From: Cellvibrio sp. KY-YJ-3
Lineage (GTDB): Bacteria > Pseudomonadota > Gammaproteobacteria > Pseudomonadales > Cellvibrionaceae
Reading direction: 5' to 3'
Assembly: GCF_008806955.1 (NCBI RefSeq)
Contig: NZ_CP031727.1
Coordinates: forward strand, 3,424,001 to 3,488,000
DNA: 64,000 nucleotides
Position 1 is the stretch's first letter; every line of letters begins with the position of its first letter. Position numbers and translations under genes: made by a program. This document shows positions 36,644 through 47,438 of the stretch, one piece after another. The notes below the pieces were generated by a model, which saw only the letters and a list, made by a program, of their open reading frames with translations, ran no database searches and was not told the DNA's origin.

Positions 36644-37927
36644 TTACAGCGCGTTATCGATGGCTTTCAAGCCTGCAGCAACCGTATAGAAAGAACCAAA
36701 AACCAAAATAATATCGCCCGGGTTTGACGCCAAATGCGCCGCCACCAAACAGTTTTCTACACTGCCACTGAATTGTGCTGAGCACCCCATACTTTCGAGC
36801 GTCTCCTGCAATTGGGCAACTGAAGCCGCTCGGGGAATTGATGAAAGATCAGCGACATACCAATGAGTAACAACATTTTTCAAATTTGCCAAACTCTCGG
36901 TGCGATCCTTGTCTGACATCATCGCAACCACAGCATGAATTGGCCGAGACACTAGCTGCGATTGCTGTAAGCGGGATAACAAATAAGCAGTCGCTGCAGG
37001 ATTGTGCGCCACATCGAGAACTATCTCACGATCACGCCACTGCAAACGCTGAAAACGCCCCGGAACCCGCAATCGCGACAAACATTCAAAAGCATCAATG
37101 AGAGTCAAATCCAAACCCAAGAGAATAGCAACTTGCAGCGCAGCGGCTAAACTCGGCAGTGGTAATTGCGGTAAAGGCTGATCTGCGAAACGACAATCTC
37201 CGCACCACCATGACCAACTATTGTCGTTCTGGGTGAGATAACCAAAATCACGCTCAATGAGATGTAATTTTGCGCCTACTTCTTTAGCATGAGTTGCAAT
37301 CGACGCTGGCGGTGATAAATCGGCGCACACGACGGGCCTGTCAGAACGCATAATGCCAGCTTTTTCAAACCCAATCACTTCACGGTTATCGCCCAGCCAG
37401 TCGGTATGATCCAGTGCAATACTGGTAATTACGGCGATATCAGCATCGATAATATTAATGGCGTCCAAGCGCCCGCCCAACCCCACCTCTAATACCATGG
37501 CAGAAACACCACGGCGACGGAAAATCTCCAGCGCAGCAAGAGTGCCATATTCAAAATAAGTCAAACTAAGTGGTTGAGTTGCAAATTCATCTGCTTGCTG
37601 ACATGCATTAAATATCGCATTAAAAGCAGCACAAATCTCAGCATCAGAAGCTGGATCGCCATCAACAACAATTCGTTCGTTGTAGCGGGTCAGGTGGGGG
37701 GAGGTATAAACGCCAACCGAGAAACCAGCTGCGCCAAGCAGTGCAGCGGTTGCCGTAACACAAGAGCCTTTGCCGTTAGTTCCCGCAACCGTGACCACTT
37801 TGGCAGCGGGAGCTAACAATGACATGCGCTTTGCTACCGCAGAAATACGCTCAAGGCCAAGCTCTATCTCCCGCGGATGATTTTGCTCCAACCAGGAGAG
37901 CCAAGCAGGTAGCGACGCTGACTGCAT
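36644..37927 (-). CDS. folC: Folylpolyglutamate/dihydrofolate synthase FolC
   Basis: A 427-residue ATP-dependent ligase that adds glutamate to dihydropteroate and folates. It has the P-loop VTVAGTNGKGSCV, SPHLTRYNERI, and LEVGLGGRLDAINIIDADIA. The central ligase segment shows DHTDWLGDNREVIGFEKAGI, and the C-terminal domain LDVAHNPAAT. It follows accD by about 15 bases, an arrangement conserved widely in Proteobacteria. Confidence 0.96.
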   Translation of the reverse strand: MQSASLPAWLSWLEQNHPREIELGLERISAVAKRMSLLAPAAKVVTVAGTNGKGSCVTATAALLGAAGFSVGVYTSPHLTRYNERIVVDGDPASDAEICAAFNAIFNACQQADEFATQPLSLTYFEYGTLAALEIFRRRGVSAMVLEVGLGGRLDAINIIDADIAVITSIALDHTDWLGDNREVIGFEKAGIMRSDRPVVCADLSPPASIATHAKEVGAKLHLIERDFGYLTQNDNSWSWWCGDCRFADQPLPQLPLPSLAAALQVAILLGLDLTLIDAFECLSRLRVPGRFQRLQWRDREIVLDVAHNPAATAYLLSRLQQSQLVSRPIHAVVAMMSDKDRTESLANLKNVVTHWYVADLSSIPRAASVAQLQETLESMGCSAQFSGSVENCLVAAHLASNPGDIILVFGSFYTVAAGLKAIDNAL

Positions 37928-37942
37928 AAATTAACTGTTCGC

Positions 37943-38803
37943 TTAAACTGCAGCTTTACGGGTGAATTTCGCTAGAAGCGACGCCAATTTATCGCGCATA
38001 TCACGGCGATGAATAATCATATCGATTGCACCATGCTCCAACAAAAACTCAGCGCGCTGGAAGCCTTTAGGTAATTTTTGACGAATGGTTTGTTCGATAA
38101 TACTGGGGCCAGCAAAACCTGCACGGGAACCTGGCTCACAAATATTCAAATCGCCTAGCAAAGCTAAACTAGCGGATACACCACCATACACGGGGTCAGT
38201 CATGACTGAAATATAAGGAGTCCCCTGCATTTTCAAGCGCTCAATTACTGCGCTGGTTTTTGCCATTTGCATCAAAGAAATAAGTGCTTCCTGCATACGT
38301 GCACCGCCAGTTGCAGAAAAACAAATAAAAGGAATATTTTCTTTCAGCGCAATTGTTGCCGCACGGGTAAAACGCTCACCCACGACATACCCCATAGAGC
38401 CACCATGGAACGCAAACTCAAACGCTACCGCAACAACAGGCATCCCTTTTAGTTCACCACGCATTGCAACCAGCGCGTCTTTCTCGCCCGTTTCTTTTTG
38501 CGCAGCGGTCAAACGGTCTTTATATTTTTTAACATCTTTAAACTTCAAGCGATCAATTGGCTCAACCTCGGTCGCCAATTCCTGGCGATTTTGCGCATCC
38601 AAAAACATATTTAGGCGTGCGCGTGCGCCAACCCGCATGTGATGATCGCATTTAGGGCAAACATCCAGTGTTTTTTCCATTTCTGGTTTATATAAAACTG
38701 CATCGCACTTAACGCACTTCTCCCAAAGCCCCTCAGGCACTTTGGTGCTACGTTTGGTATCTGTGCGGGAAATACTAGGGATAATTTTATCTAACCAACT
38801 CAT
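37943..38803 (-). CDS. accD: Acetyl-CoA carboxylase carboxyltransferase subunit beta
   Basis: A 286-residue subunit that with AccA transfers the carboxyl group from biotin to acetyl-CoA, giving malonyl-CoA. It has the zinc ribbon Cys30-x2-Cys33 and Cys49-x2-Cys52. The crotonase-like core shows [40 protein letters not shown] and [16 protein letters not shown]. It starts [15 protein letters not shown]. It heads the accD-folC-SPOR-cvpA-purF-metZ run. Confidence 0.97.
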   Translation of the reverse strand: MSWLDKIIPSISRTDTKRSTKVPEGLWEKCVKCDAVLYKPEMEKTLDVCPKCDHHMRVGARARLNMFLDAQNRQELATEVEPIDRLKFKDVKKYKDRLTAAQKETGEKDALVAMRGELKGMPVVAVAFEFAFHGGSMGYVVGERFTRAATIALKENIPFICFSATGGARMQEALISLMQMAKTSAVIERLKMQGTPYISVMTDPVYGGVSASLALLGDLNICEPGSRAGFAGPSIIEQTIRQKLPKGFQRAEFLLEHGAIDMIIHRRDMRDKLASLLAKFTRKAAV

Positions 38804-38891
38804 GGTTGTTTCTCTGTACTCATGTAGATGAAATTAATCGGACGATTTCAGATATAAACTCGCCCGACTCTTTATGAATAAAATCAGTAAC

Positions 38892-39701
38892 TCAAAGACT
38901 GTCTATAGCAACACGTATACTACCGACTATATCACCAACAGCCCCGGCAATTTCCTGCGCATCTCTACCTGCCATACTGCCCATTTTATCAACCAAAACA
39001 CTGCCCACAACAACCCCATCAGCCAAGGCAGCAACGGCTTTTGCTGTTTCTGGATCTTTAATGCCAAAGCCAACGCACACAGGGAGATCTGTCAGTTTGC
39101 CAAACTCGGCAAGCTTATTCTTGACTGAATCAACATCCAGATGACCAGCGCCAGTCACACCTTTTAGTGACACGTAGTAGAGAAAACCAGTGGCATGTGC
39201 AGCAATTTTTTGCGCCCGCGCCACAGTCGTAGTAGGTGCAAGCAAGAAAATATTATCAAGATTATTGGCATCCAAATGAACCTTGAGCTGGACCACTTCT
39301 TCCGGCGGTAAATCAACCGTCAAAAGACCATCAACCCCTGCGTCTGCAGCAGCCTTAGCGAACTCAGCATAACCGAAGCGTTCCACTGGGTTAGCGTAGC
39401 CCATCAACACAATTGGGGTTGTTGTGTTAGTAGTACGAAACTGCTTAACAAGCTCGATAGTTCCCTTGAGGCTAATATGGTGCTCAAGGGCACGCTCATG
39501 ACCTTTTTGGATAACAGGCCCTTCCGCCATTGGGTCAGAGAAAGGGACACCTAGCTCAATCACATCAACACCCTGTGCGACCAAGGCATGCATAGTTGGC
39601 AATGTAGCCTCAGGATGAGGGTCACCATTAACAATATAAGCAACTAGAATTTTTTTGCCCGCACTCTTGGCTTGCAATAAACGCTGGGAAATACGACTCA
39701 T
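38892..39701 (-). CDS. trpA: Tryptophan synthase alpha chain
   Basis: A 269-residue TIM-barrel subunit that cleaves indole-3-glycerol phosphate to indole. The catalytic glutamate is in VIELGVPFSDPMAEGPVIQ, with the aspartate in GLLTVDLPPEE. Phosphate-binding loops VGFGIKDPETA and VVVGSVLV are present. The ATG at 39701 has AGGAATT upstream; the TTG two codons earlier is unlikely. It lies 64 bases after trpB. Confidence 0.97.
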   Translation of the reverse strand: MSRISQRLLQAKSAGKKILVAYIVNGDPHPEATLPTMHALVAQGVDVIELGVPFSDPMAEGPVIQKGHERALEHHISLKGTIELVKQFRTTNTTTPIVLMGYANPVERFGYAEFAKAAADAGVDGLLTVDLPPEEVVQLKVHLDANNLDNIFLLAPTTTVARAQKIAAHATGFLYYVSLKGVTGAGHLDVDSVKNKLAEFGKLTDLPVCVGFGIKDPETAKAVAALADGVVVGSVLVDKMGSMAGRDAQEIAGAVGDIVGSIRVAIDSL

Positions 39702-39765
39702 CGACAATTCCTGATTTTTCCTGCCGTCACAGCAGTGAATTAAAATATTTTTTGCACCAGTTGAA

Positions 39766-40992
39766 TTAAACAGTTATTCCATCCAAACCAGCGACGGTCA
39801 AAATATCCTTATCGCCGCGACCAGAAAGGTTCGCGATAATAATCTGGTCTTTGCTCATAGTTGGAGCCAACTTCTCAACATAAGCCAAGGCATGGCTTGA
39901 TTCCAAAGCAGGCATAATACCTTCGGTTTTTGTGATTTTGCGAAACGCAGCAAGCGCTTCGTCATCATTGATCGCCACATAATTTACGCGACCAATATCT
40001 TTTAACCACGAATGCTCTGGACCAACACCAGGGTAATCCAAACCAGCGGAAACCGAGTGGGTTTCAATGATTTGGCCGTTTTCATCTTCCATCAAATAAG
40101 TGCGGTTACCATGCAACACGCCCGGAACACCTTTGTTCAAAGGTGCTGCATGTTTACCGGTTTCGATGCCTAGACCACCGGCTTCTACACCATACATTTT
40201 GACTGATTCATCAGTCAGGAATGGATGAAACAAACCGATTGCATTGGAACCACCACCCACACAGGCAACCAACGCATCAGGTAGTTTGCCAGCCTGCGCC
40301 AATGATTGGCGGCGCGCTTCACGGCCGATAATTGATTGGAAATCACGCACCAATTGAGGATAAGGATGTGGGCCAGCAACGGTACCGATAATGTAGAAGG
40401 TATCATCCACATTGGTAGCCCAATCGCGCATAGCTTCATTCATCGCATCTTTGAGAGTGCGTGAACCTGAAGTGACCGGAAATACTTCCGCACCCAATAG
40501 CTTCATGCGGTACACATTGAGCGCTTGCCGTTTTACATCCTCGGCACCCATATAGACACGGCATTTCAAACCCAGGCGAGCAGCCACAGTTGCGGTTGCA
40601 ACGCCATGTTGCCCTGCACCGGTTTCAGCAATAACACGCGACTTGCCAGTGAATTTTGCCAGTAATGCCTGACCAATTGTATTGTTCACTTTATGAGCAC
40701 CGGTGTGATTCAAATCCTCTCGCTTGAGATAAATTTGTGCACCACCCAGCTCACGAGTCCAGCGTTCAGCCAAATAGAGTGGCGATGGGCGCCCAACATA
40801 ATGGGCCATATCCTTGTCGAACTCAGCCTGAAAACCTGGGTCATCTTTCAGACGAGAGTAAATAGACTCAAGCTCATCAAGAGCATAGATCAGCGTTTCG
40901 GATACAAAGCGGCCGCCGTATGGACCAAAATGGCCATCTGCGTTCGGAAATGCACTGTAATCAATAACAGAATTCTGGTCAGTGTTACTCAC
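39766..40992 (-). CDS. trpB: Tryptophan synthase beta chain
   Basis: A 408-residue PLP subunit that joins indole and serine to tryptophan. The PLP lysine lies in [20 protein letters not shown] and the phosphate loop is [12 protein letters not shown]. The catalytic glutamate is in [13 protein letters not shown]. It belongs to the standard TrpB1 type that works with TrpA. It follows trpF by about 32 bases. Confidence 0.98.
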   Translation of the reverse strand: MSNTDQNSVIDYSAFPNADGHFGPYGGRFVSETLIYALDELESIYSRLKDDPGFQAEFDKDMAHYVGRPSPLYLAERWTRELGGAQIYLKREDLNHTGAHKVNNTIGQALLAKFTGKSRVIAETGAGQHGVATATVAARLGLKCRVYMGAEDVKRQALNVYRMKLLGAEVFPVTSGSRTLKDAMNEAMRDWATNVDDTFYIIGTVAGPHPYPQLVRDFQSIIGREARRQSLAQAGKLPDALVACVGGGSNAIGLFHPFLTDESVKMYGVEAGGLGIETGKHAAPLNKGVPGVLHGNRTYLMEDENGQIIETHSVSAGLDYPGVGPEHSWLKDIGRVNYVAINDDEALAAFRKITKTEGIMPALESSHALAYVEKLAPTMSKDQIIIANLSGRGDKDILTVAGLDGITV

Positions 40993-41024
40993 CGTTTAAT
41001 CACCTATAAGAAGTGGATGCTGTA

Positions 41025-41648
41025 TCAGGCTGAAGCCATACAGCGTCGCGCGTTATTAATAAAAGCTGTTAGTTTGCTGTGATCTTTTTTCCCGGGTGCA
41101 GACTCTACGCCACCGCTAACGTCAACACCGTAAACACGCGTTGCCGCTATCGCCTCTCTCACATTGGTAGGAGTAAGACCGCCAGCCAAGACCAGCGGTG
41201 TTGATAACCCTTGCGGAACACGCGCCCAATCAAAGGTATCACCTGTTCCACCCGGCACACCGGGACGGTATGCATCAAGGAGGATTCCAGACGCACCTGG
41301 ATAAGCAGCAATTGCGGAACTTACTTCCAACCCCGGACGCATACGTATAGCCTTCATATAAGGGCGCTTGAAGGATTCACAATAAGCCTCCGCTTCATCA
41401 CCATGAAACTGCAATAACTGCAGAGGGACTTGATTCAATACGCTGTGTACAAACTCTGGATCAGCATTAACGAATAAGCCGGTAACCGACATAAATGGCC
41501 CTGCAGCCAACGAAATTTTTCGTGCCACATCCAGACTAACTGCCCGGGGACTCGCGGCATAAAAAACTAATCCAAGCGCATCGGCGCCAGCATGGGCGAC
41601 TGCGATAGCGTCATCAACCGAAGTAATACCGCAAATCTTCACACGCAT
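41025..41648 (-). CDS. trpF: Phosphoribosylanthranilate isomerase
   Basis: A 207-residue TIM-barrel enzyme of tryptophan synthesis. The start MRVKICGIT places the catalytic cysteine at residue 6. LLDAYRPGVPGGTGDTFDW carries the catalytic aspartate, and LVLAGGLTPTNV and GVDVSGGVESAPGKKD bind phosphate. The ATG at 41648 is preferred over a TTG at 41672 by family length. It leads trpFBA, downstream of truA. Confidence 0.95.
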   Translation of the reverse strand: MRVKICGITSVDDAIAVAHAGADALGLVFYAASPRAVSLDVARKISLAAGPFMSVTGLFVNADPEFVHSVLNQVPLQLLQFHGDEAEAYCESFKRPYMKAIRMRPGLEVSSAIAAYPGASGILLDAYRPGVPGGTGDTFDWARVPQGLSTPLVLAGGLTPTNVREAIAATRVYGVDVSGGVESAPGKKDHSKLTAFINNARRCMASA

Positions 41649-41777
41649 AGAAGACAAAACCGGCCGCTCCAATGTTCAAACCAAAACAGAGCCCGCCAAG
41701 AAGTTCCAGAGGGCAAAAATAAGGCGGCGATAATAACAGAATTTACTCATTATGGCCGCAAAAACACGGGAGTAGAC

Positions 41778-42620
41778 TCAGCCCTTATTAACAAAACCAC
41801 CAATAGGTTCAGGGAAATACAAAGGCCCGGGTGGAGCACTGGGTAATTCAAAACCTGCAGAGTATTCAACGCCAACGAGATATAAACCAAATGGCTTGGC
41901 AGTCACACCGCCTGCACTCCTATCACGCGCAGCAAGCACCTCACCAACCCACTCCACCGGCTTATCACCCGCACCAACCGCCATAAGCACACCAACTATA
42001 TTACGTACCATATGATGCAAAAAGGCATTAGCTTGCACCTCCAGCACAATCAATTCACCGCGCCGCACGATATGCATATATTCGATGCGGCGGACAGGGC
42101 TTTTAGCCTGACATTGCGTAGCGCGAAATGAAGTGAAATCGTGCTGCCCGACCAAGTAACTGGCTGCCGCGCGCATCGAATCGACACACAATGGACGCGA
42201 CGACCAAGTCACCTGATCATGCAACAATCCTGATGGCACTTTCGCATCAGTTAATAAGTAACGATAGGTACGATTCTGTGCCGAAAATCGCGCATGAAAT
42301 TGAGGAACAACTTCTTTTGCCCAGCGCACACTGACTGAATCTGGCAAATATGGGCGTGTACCGCGCAGCCAAGCCTTTTCAGGCCGAACAGCCAAAGTGT
42401 CAAAATGAATAACTTGATTGGTTGCATGAACACCGGCATCTGTTCTCCCAGCACAAACCAAGGAAATAGACTCGTTCGCCACTCGGGAAAGGGCAACCTC
42501 TAACGCTTGCTGTACAGTCTTAACACCATTTGGCTGAACTTGAAAACCATGATAGTCAGTCCCCTTATACTCAATACCCAAAGCAATTCGATGCATACCC
42601 TCTGGCCATAGGGTATCCAT
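41778..42620 (-). CDS. truA: tRNA pseudouridine synthase A
   Basis: A 280-residue enzyme that makes pseudouridine at tRNA positions 38-40. The catalytic aspartate lies in CAGRTDAGVHATNQVIHFD. Other TruA stretches are GIEYKGTDYHGFQ, YLVGQHDFTSFRA and FLHHMVRNIVGVLMAVG. The ATG at 42620 (MDTLWPEGMHRIAL) has GGTGA at good spacing; a reading from 42677 adds 19 residues without a ribosome site. Confidence 0.94.
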   Translation of the reverse strand: MDTLWPEGMHRIALGIEYKGTDYHGFQVQPNGVKTVQQALEVALSRVANESISLVCAGRTDAGVHATNQVIHFDTLAVRPEKAWLRGTRPYLPDSVSVRWAKEVVPQFHARFSAQNRTYRYLLTDAKVPSGLLHDQVTWSSRPLCVDSMRAAASYLVGQHDFTSFRATQCQAKSPVRRIEYMHIVRRGELIVLEVQANAFLHHMVRNIVGVLMAVGAGDKPVEWVGEVLAARDRSAGGVTAKPFGLYLVGVEYSAGFELPSAPPGPLYFPEPIGGFVNKG

Positions 42621-42705
42621 TACAATTTCACCACTGCGTGTATAAGGTTTGGAGCTCGGCACATAGTTATCGTTCATACAATACCAATCAAAAAAATCTG
42701 AAATA

Positions 42706-42737
42706 AAAAAGCCTTGCAGGTTAGTGCAAGGCTTTTT
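42706..42737 (-). terminator. Intrinsic terminator after fimV
   Basis: Perfect 13-bp arms AAAAAGCCTTGCA and TGCAAGGCTTTTT around GGTTAG, with T runs on both sides. It lies between fimV and truA. Confidence 0.9.
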
Positions 42738-42752
42738 AAAAAACAGCGAAGG

Positions 42753-45700
42753 TTACACTATACGACCAAGCAACTCGTTAGCCTCATCGCGCTGCTCTTC
42801 ATTGCCTTCATTCATAACCTCAGCAAGTATATCCTTCGCCCCTTCAGTATCCCCCATATCGATGTATGCACGCGCCAAATCAAGCTTGGTTGCCGCCTCA
42901 TCGGCATCAGCAAGGAAATCCAACTCCGAATCCATATCCTCATCAGACAAATCGGCCAAGGTAGACTCATCACTGGAATAACTGTCTATATTCAACTCAT
43001 CGGATTCAGCACCAAAATCAGACAAGGCCTCATCAAACAAATCCTCGTCCTGCTCCAAATCCAGCGGTTGCTCAAATGCAGGGACGGATGCAACCTGCCC
43101 GGTCAAATCCTGTAAACCATCACTACCATCGAGTGCCGATGGAAGTTCGTCATGCAGTTCAAGATCGACAACCTCCTCATCAGTGGCAGGCAACCCCGCA
43201 TCTATAGACTGCTCATCCAGTGCGGCAAACTCTTCATTGAGGGACTCAAAATCAAGTGATTCATCTGCATCTGACAAGTCAAATGCAGTGTCATCAACTT
43301 CTGCCAACAAAGATGCGTCTTCACCATCTCCAAGCAGGTCCACATCTAGCTCAACTTCTTCAACTTTATCGAGATCATCAGTCAACACCAACTTGGTGGA
43401 GTCGAGATCCTCTGCCAAAAATTCCAATTCGCTTTCAGTGTGCAAGGGGTAAATATCATCATCAAGATCGAGACCCGGCTCGGCCTCGTCTTTAGCTATT
43501 TCAGCAGCAACAAATTCAGCAATGACCGGCTCTTCATCCAGAGCTGATTCTCCATCAAAGTCCACATCAAGACTTTCCATTTCATGATCAAGCGCCGCCA
43601 AATCAACATCATCAACATCCATATCCAGATTGAAATCATCCGCAACAACCTCCAGCGATTCAGCGCCGGCCACCGGGCGGGAGGAAACGTCCACCAAACC
43701 AAGATCGTCATCAAAATCAAAACTGAATTCCTCGTCTAGATCCTGTGCACCTGACGACACATCAGTAACAATCGAGCTGTTATCTAATTCATCCAACTCT
43801 AAAGAAAGGTCATCAGTATTCCCAACCGTAGCAGCTACCTCTGGCTCATCTATATCCGACAAATCAAAATCGAATTCTGATACACCGTCCGCAACATCAG
43901 AACTCGCAAGCTGAGAGGGCGCCAGCGAAGCAATCGTGGACTCATCGTCATCCAGGTCCAAATCAAAATCGAAATTGAATTCATCTTCGCTCCCTACCGG
44001 AGCAGATACCGCTGGCTCGTCACTGGTAGATGACAAGTTTGCATCCGCTGCACCCAGATCATCTAAAGAGAAATCACCATCAAACTCATCACTGCTGGAA
44101 ACGTCCGCCACTGCGGAAAACTCTCCAGCACCAGCAATTGTTTCGCGCAACTCAGATGCACGCGATATGAGTGCAGCTCCCGCAACCGGCAAAAGAAGCG
44201 CATAGTGTTTATCAAAGGCTGGGGCATTTTGTTGCTGTGCATAAACCTCCAGCAATTTCATGCGAATATCGGCTGACTGTGGATCTTTATTCAGAGCATT
44301 GACCAGCATTTCCTCCGCCTGATCCAGCTTCCCATAGGCAATATAAATATCAGCCTCACCAACTACATCACCCGTTTCCGCAACTGCAGTTGTTTCAACA
44401 TTCTCTTCAAACAGAGAGGAATCGATATCGTCAACAGCTTCCTCTTCATGACGGGATGAGTAGTCTTCTTGATCAGAGACAGACTCATCCAACGCAAATA
44501 CATCCTCTTCCTCAGCCTGCTGTTGCTCGGCCTGCTGGCGACGACGATAAGCGTAAGCCGCTGCACCGGCACCAAAGAGCCCAAGAATGGCCAGAGCGAG
44601 CCATAAAGGATTATCTTTGAGCGAATCAAAAATACTTGGCTCCGCTACAGGCTGTTGAACAACTGGTTTAGGCTTGGGTGGTGTAGGCTGAGGCGGCTGA
44701 GCGGCAGCCACACTGGACGCTGCTGCGGAGACAGCTGGAACAACTTCTGTTGCAGCAGCGGATGCTTGAGAAACCTGAGAAGCTGACTGCTCTGCTGATG
44801 GCTCTTGCCCGGCAGCAACTTGAAGAGCTCGTAACTTCTCGTTGCTCACGGCAACCAGACGCTCCATGGTTTCTATTTGAGCTTCGAGATCTTTAACACG
44901 AGACCCAAGCTCAGTATTTTCGGATTTGGTTTTGTCCAGCTCTTCCAGCGTGGCAGCCAATTCACTCTCAAGCGCCCTGCCTGAGCCATCGTTAGCACCA
45001 CTACCCTGCCCAGTGTTATTGGCACCTGAGGTCGGCGCCGCTAATTTGACTCGACCACTCACCTCTGCAGATTCGGTGCGATTGCTAGTAGAGCGACGAG
45101 AAGCATTGAGCTGGGCACCGTAATTTGAATCGCCAGTGGCCTGCGCAAACTGAGTGACAGCTTCCGACTTGGCAACCGAGGTCATATCACTGGCATCAGG
45201 AACACGTAAAACCTGCCCACGACGCAACTTGTTGATGTCACCGTTTATAAACGCGTCAGGGTTAGTGCGATATAGGGCCATCATGCTTTGATGTACTGAC
45301 ACACTGGAATCAGGGCGAGCACGCAATGCGATCTCCCATAAAGTATCGTTGGCACGAACTTCATATTCATCGCTATTAAGTGGGGACTTGGTAGCACTGG
45401 ATGGCTGACGAGATGATGGCGCACCCGAGGACACTGTAGCACTGCGTGAGGTAACGGGTGCCGTAGTTTGCGCACGCGGTGATCGGGCCGTAGCCGCTGG
45501 TGCAGCCACCGAAGAGACCTTGGCATCCTCCTCAAATGTCGGCAAATCCATCAATAATGTGTATTCACGCAACAGGCGCCCAGCAGTCCAACGCGCCTCT
45601 ATAAGAAAGTTCAAGTAGGGTTCGCGTACCGGGTTGCGCGACCTGATAATTACTTTGGGGCCATCCGCAGACTCCAAATCAACCTGAAATTGCAGTTCGG

Positions 45701-45932
45701 TATAAAAGTAAAGGCGATCTACGCCATTTCGTTCAAAATCTGCCGGGGAAGCAAGCGTAACGAGAATTTGTTCAGCGGTTAAATCGCGGGTATCAAGCAA
45801 CTTTACTTCAGCTTCGAGCGGCTGATTAAGCGATGATTTGAGTTTAACCTCACCCAACCCCAAAGCACTGGCATAGGGCGACAGCACAAAGGATGTAAGA
45901 CCACAGGCTAAAACCAACTGACGAAGACGCAT
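42753..45932 (-). CDS. fimV: FimV/HubP polar protein
   Basis: A 1059-residue envelope-spanning protein. A signal peptide (about 1-23) is followed by a conserved FimV N-domain with ARWTAGRLLREYTLLMDLP and a LysM peptidoglycan-binding domain (about 189-245). A coiled coil (about 318-365, LAATLEELDKTKSENTELGS), a Pro-rich linker and one membrane helix (about 440-462) come next. A long, very acidic cytoplasmic region and the C-terminal FimV motif TKLDLARAYIDMGDTEGAKD complete the protein. FimV organises type IV pili, twitching and polar proteins. AAGGAT precedes the ATG. It stands between asd and truA, as in Pseudomonas. Confidence 0.94.
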   Translation of the reverse strand: MRLRQLVLACGLTSFVLSPYASALGLGEVKLKSSLNQPLEAEVKLLDTRDLTAEQILVTLASPADFERNGVDRLYFYTELQFQVDLESADGPKVIIRSRNPVREPYLNFLIEARWTAGRLLREYTLLMDLPTFEEDAKVSSVAAPAATARSPRAQTTAPVTSRSATVSSGAPSSRQPSSATKSPLNSDEYEVRANDTLWEIALRARPDSSVSVHQSMMALYRTNPDAFINGDINKLRRGQVLRVPDASDMTSVAKSEAVTQFAQATGDSNYGAQLNASRRSTSNRTESAEVSGRVKLAAPTSGANNTGQGSGANDGSGRALESELAATLEELDKTKSENTELGSRVKDLEAQIETMERLVAVSNEKLRALQVAAGQEPSAEQSASQVSQASAAATEVVPAVSAAASSVAAAQPPQPTPPKPKPVVQQPVAEPSIFDSLKDNPLWLALAILGLFGAGAAAYAYRRRQQAEQQQAEEEDVFALDESVSDQEDYSSRHEEEAVDDIDSSLFEENVETTAVAETGDVVGEADIYIAYGKLDQAEEMLVNALNKDPQSADIRMKLLEVYAQQQNAPAFDKHYALLLPVAGAALISRASELRETIAGAGEFSAVADVSSSDEFDGDFSLDDLGAADANLSSTSDEPAVSAPVGSEDEFNFDFDLDLDDDESTIASLAPSQLASSDVADGVSEFDFDLSDIDEPEVAATVGNTDDLSLELDELDNSSIVTDVSSGAQDLDEEFSFDFDDDLGLVDVSSRPVAGAESLEVVADDFNLDMDVDDVDLAALDHEMESLDVDFDGESALDEEPVIAEFVAAEIAKDEAEPGLDLDDDIYPLHTESELEFLAEDLDSTKLVLTDDLDKVEEVELDVDLLGDGEDASLLAEVDDTAFDLSDADESLDFESLNEEFAALDEQSIDAGLPATDEEVVDLELHDELPSALDGSDGLQDLTGQVASVPAFEQPLDLEQDEDLFDEALSDFGAESDELNIDSYSSDESTLADLSDEDMDSELDFLADADEAATKLDLARAYIDMGDTEGAKDILAEVMNEGNEEQRDEANELLGRIV

Positions 45933-46297
45933 AGCGCTATCCTTTTATTATTCCACGGCTTAATTGAACTAGAGCAGCCAGACATTTTAGTTGATAAACA
46001 CAGCGTAACGCCGGTCAAGAGTGCTGTGTCAAAGAGGCATAAAACCTCGAATGAATCTTCAGTATCGTTCGTAAGTATTCATTATAAATAGCTTTTTATC
46101 AATACTCGGGGTCTTGACAAAGCCCTCGGAAAGATCACTTTTTAATGATTTCCAGCAGCGTTTTGATAAAAATGTGAAAAAAGGCTGACATTTAAATCCT
46201 TGTTTAGCTTGTTTTGGCCTATAAAAAAGCAAAAACCTCCGAGGAAGCCATACCCTCGGAGGTTTTAATTTCGTTCAAACCATTAAATTAAAAGTGA
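45933..46297. other. Intergenic region between asd and fimV
   Basis: No gene is seen. The asd terminator is at 46232-46266. Nearer fimV the sequence is AT-rich with a small inverted pair GAGG/CCTC (about 46033-46047). The fimV ribosome site AAGGAT lies just ahead of its ATG. TTGACA-like hexamers occur on the minus strand, but none has a convincing -10 at the right distance, so I do not call a promoter. Confidence 0.5.
46232..46266 (-). terminator. Intrinsic terminator after asd
   Basis: Perfect 13-bp arms AAAACCTCCGAGG and CCTCGGAGGTTTT around a 9-base loop. On the minus strand it follows the asd stop and ends in T-rich sequence. Confidence 0.9.
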
Positions 46298-47404
46298 CTA
46301 TTTGGACTCTTTGAGTATGCGCAGCATACGGCGCAACGGCTCAGCCGCCCCCCACAACAACTGATCGCCAATCACGAAAGCAGAAATATATTCCGGCCCC
46401 ATATTGAGCTTACGCACTCGACCTACACCAATTTTGAGGCCACCGGTGATGGAGGCTGGGGTCAATTCCTGCTCAGTGATGCCACGGTCGTTTGGTACAA
46501 ATTTAACCCACTCATTGCCTGACTTGATGATGGATTCGATCTCTGCAAGTGGAAGATCTTTTTTGAGCTTGATAGTCAACGCCAAACTATGGCACCGCAT
46601 GGCACCAATGCGCACACACAAACCATCAACCGGGATGGTGTCGGCATTCCCCAAAATTTTGTTAACTTCAGCCTGACCTTTCCACTCTTCTTTGGACTGG
46701 CCATTATCCAATTGCTTGTCGATCCAAGGGATCAAACCGCCAGCAAGCGGAGCTGGAAAAAATTCGCGCGGCACGTCGTTACGGATAGTGTTAGCCACTT
46801 TTCTGTCGATATCCAAAATCGCTGAAGCAGGTGTTGCCAACTCATCAGCCACAGCATCATGAATCACGCCCATACCTTTCAACAATTCGCGCATGTGATT
46901 GGCACCGCCACCCGAGGCAGCCTGATAGGTCATGGAGCTAACCCAATCCACCAAACCCGCATGAAACAAACCACCCACACCCATCAGCATGATGGAGTTA
47001 GTGCAGTTGCCACCAATAAAGTTTTTAACGCCTTTCTTCAGCGCCGAGTCGATAACACCCTGATTAACCGGATCAAGAATAATGACCGCATCATCTTCCA
47101 TACGCAGACTGGAGGCCGCGTCGATCCAATAGCCATCCCAGCCGGACGAGCGCAGTTTCGGAAAAATCTCATTGGTGTAGTCACCACCCTGACAGGTAAC
47201 AATCACATCCAATTGCTTCAGATCATCAACTGAATAAGCATCTTTCAATGCAGGCAATCCAGCCGCAACAGCTGGCGCAGCGCCACCTACATTTGAAGTG
47301 GTAAAAAATACGGGTTCGATAGCTGCAAAGTCGTTTTCTGCTTGCATACGCTCCATCAACACAGAGCCGACCATACCGCGCCAACCTACAAAACCTACTT
47401 TCAT
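46298..47404 (-). CDS. asd: Aspartate-semialdehyde dehydrogenase
   Basis: A 368-residue NADP enzyme that reduces aspartyl phosphate, feeding lysine, methionine, threonine and diaminopimelate synthesis. It has [20 protein letters not shown] (Rossmann start), [16 protein letters not shown] and the active cysteine in [36 protein letters not shown] is also typical. It belongs to the Gram-negative type (367-371 aa). It follows leuB by about 34 bases. Confidence 0.97.
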   Translation of the reverse strand: MKVGFVGWRGMVGSVLMERMQAENDFAAIEPVFFTTSNVGGAAPAVAAGLPALKDAYSVDDLKQLDVIVTCQGGDYTNEIFPKLRSSGWDGYWIDAASSLRMEDDAVIILDPVNQGVIDSALKKGVKNFIGGNCTNSIMLMGVGGLFHAGLVDWVSSMTYQAASGGGANHMRELLKGMGVIHDAVADELATPASAILDIDRKVANTIRNDVPREFFPAPLAGGLIPWIDKQLDNGQSKEEWKGQAEVNKILGNADTIPVDGLCVRIGAMRCHSLALTIKLKKDLPLAEIESIIKSGNEWVKFVPNDRGITEQELTPASITGGLKIGVGRVRKLNMGPEYISAFVIGDQLLWGAAEPLRRMLRILKESK

Positions 47405-47438
47405 CTCAGTCTCTCTTTAACAATTCACAAGCTAATGA

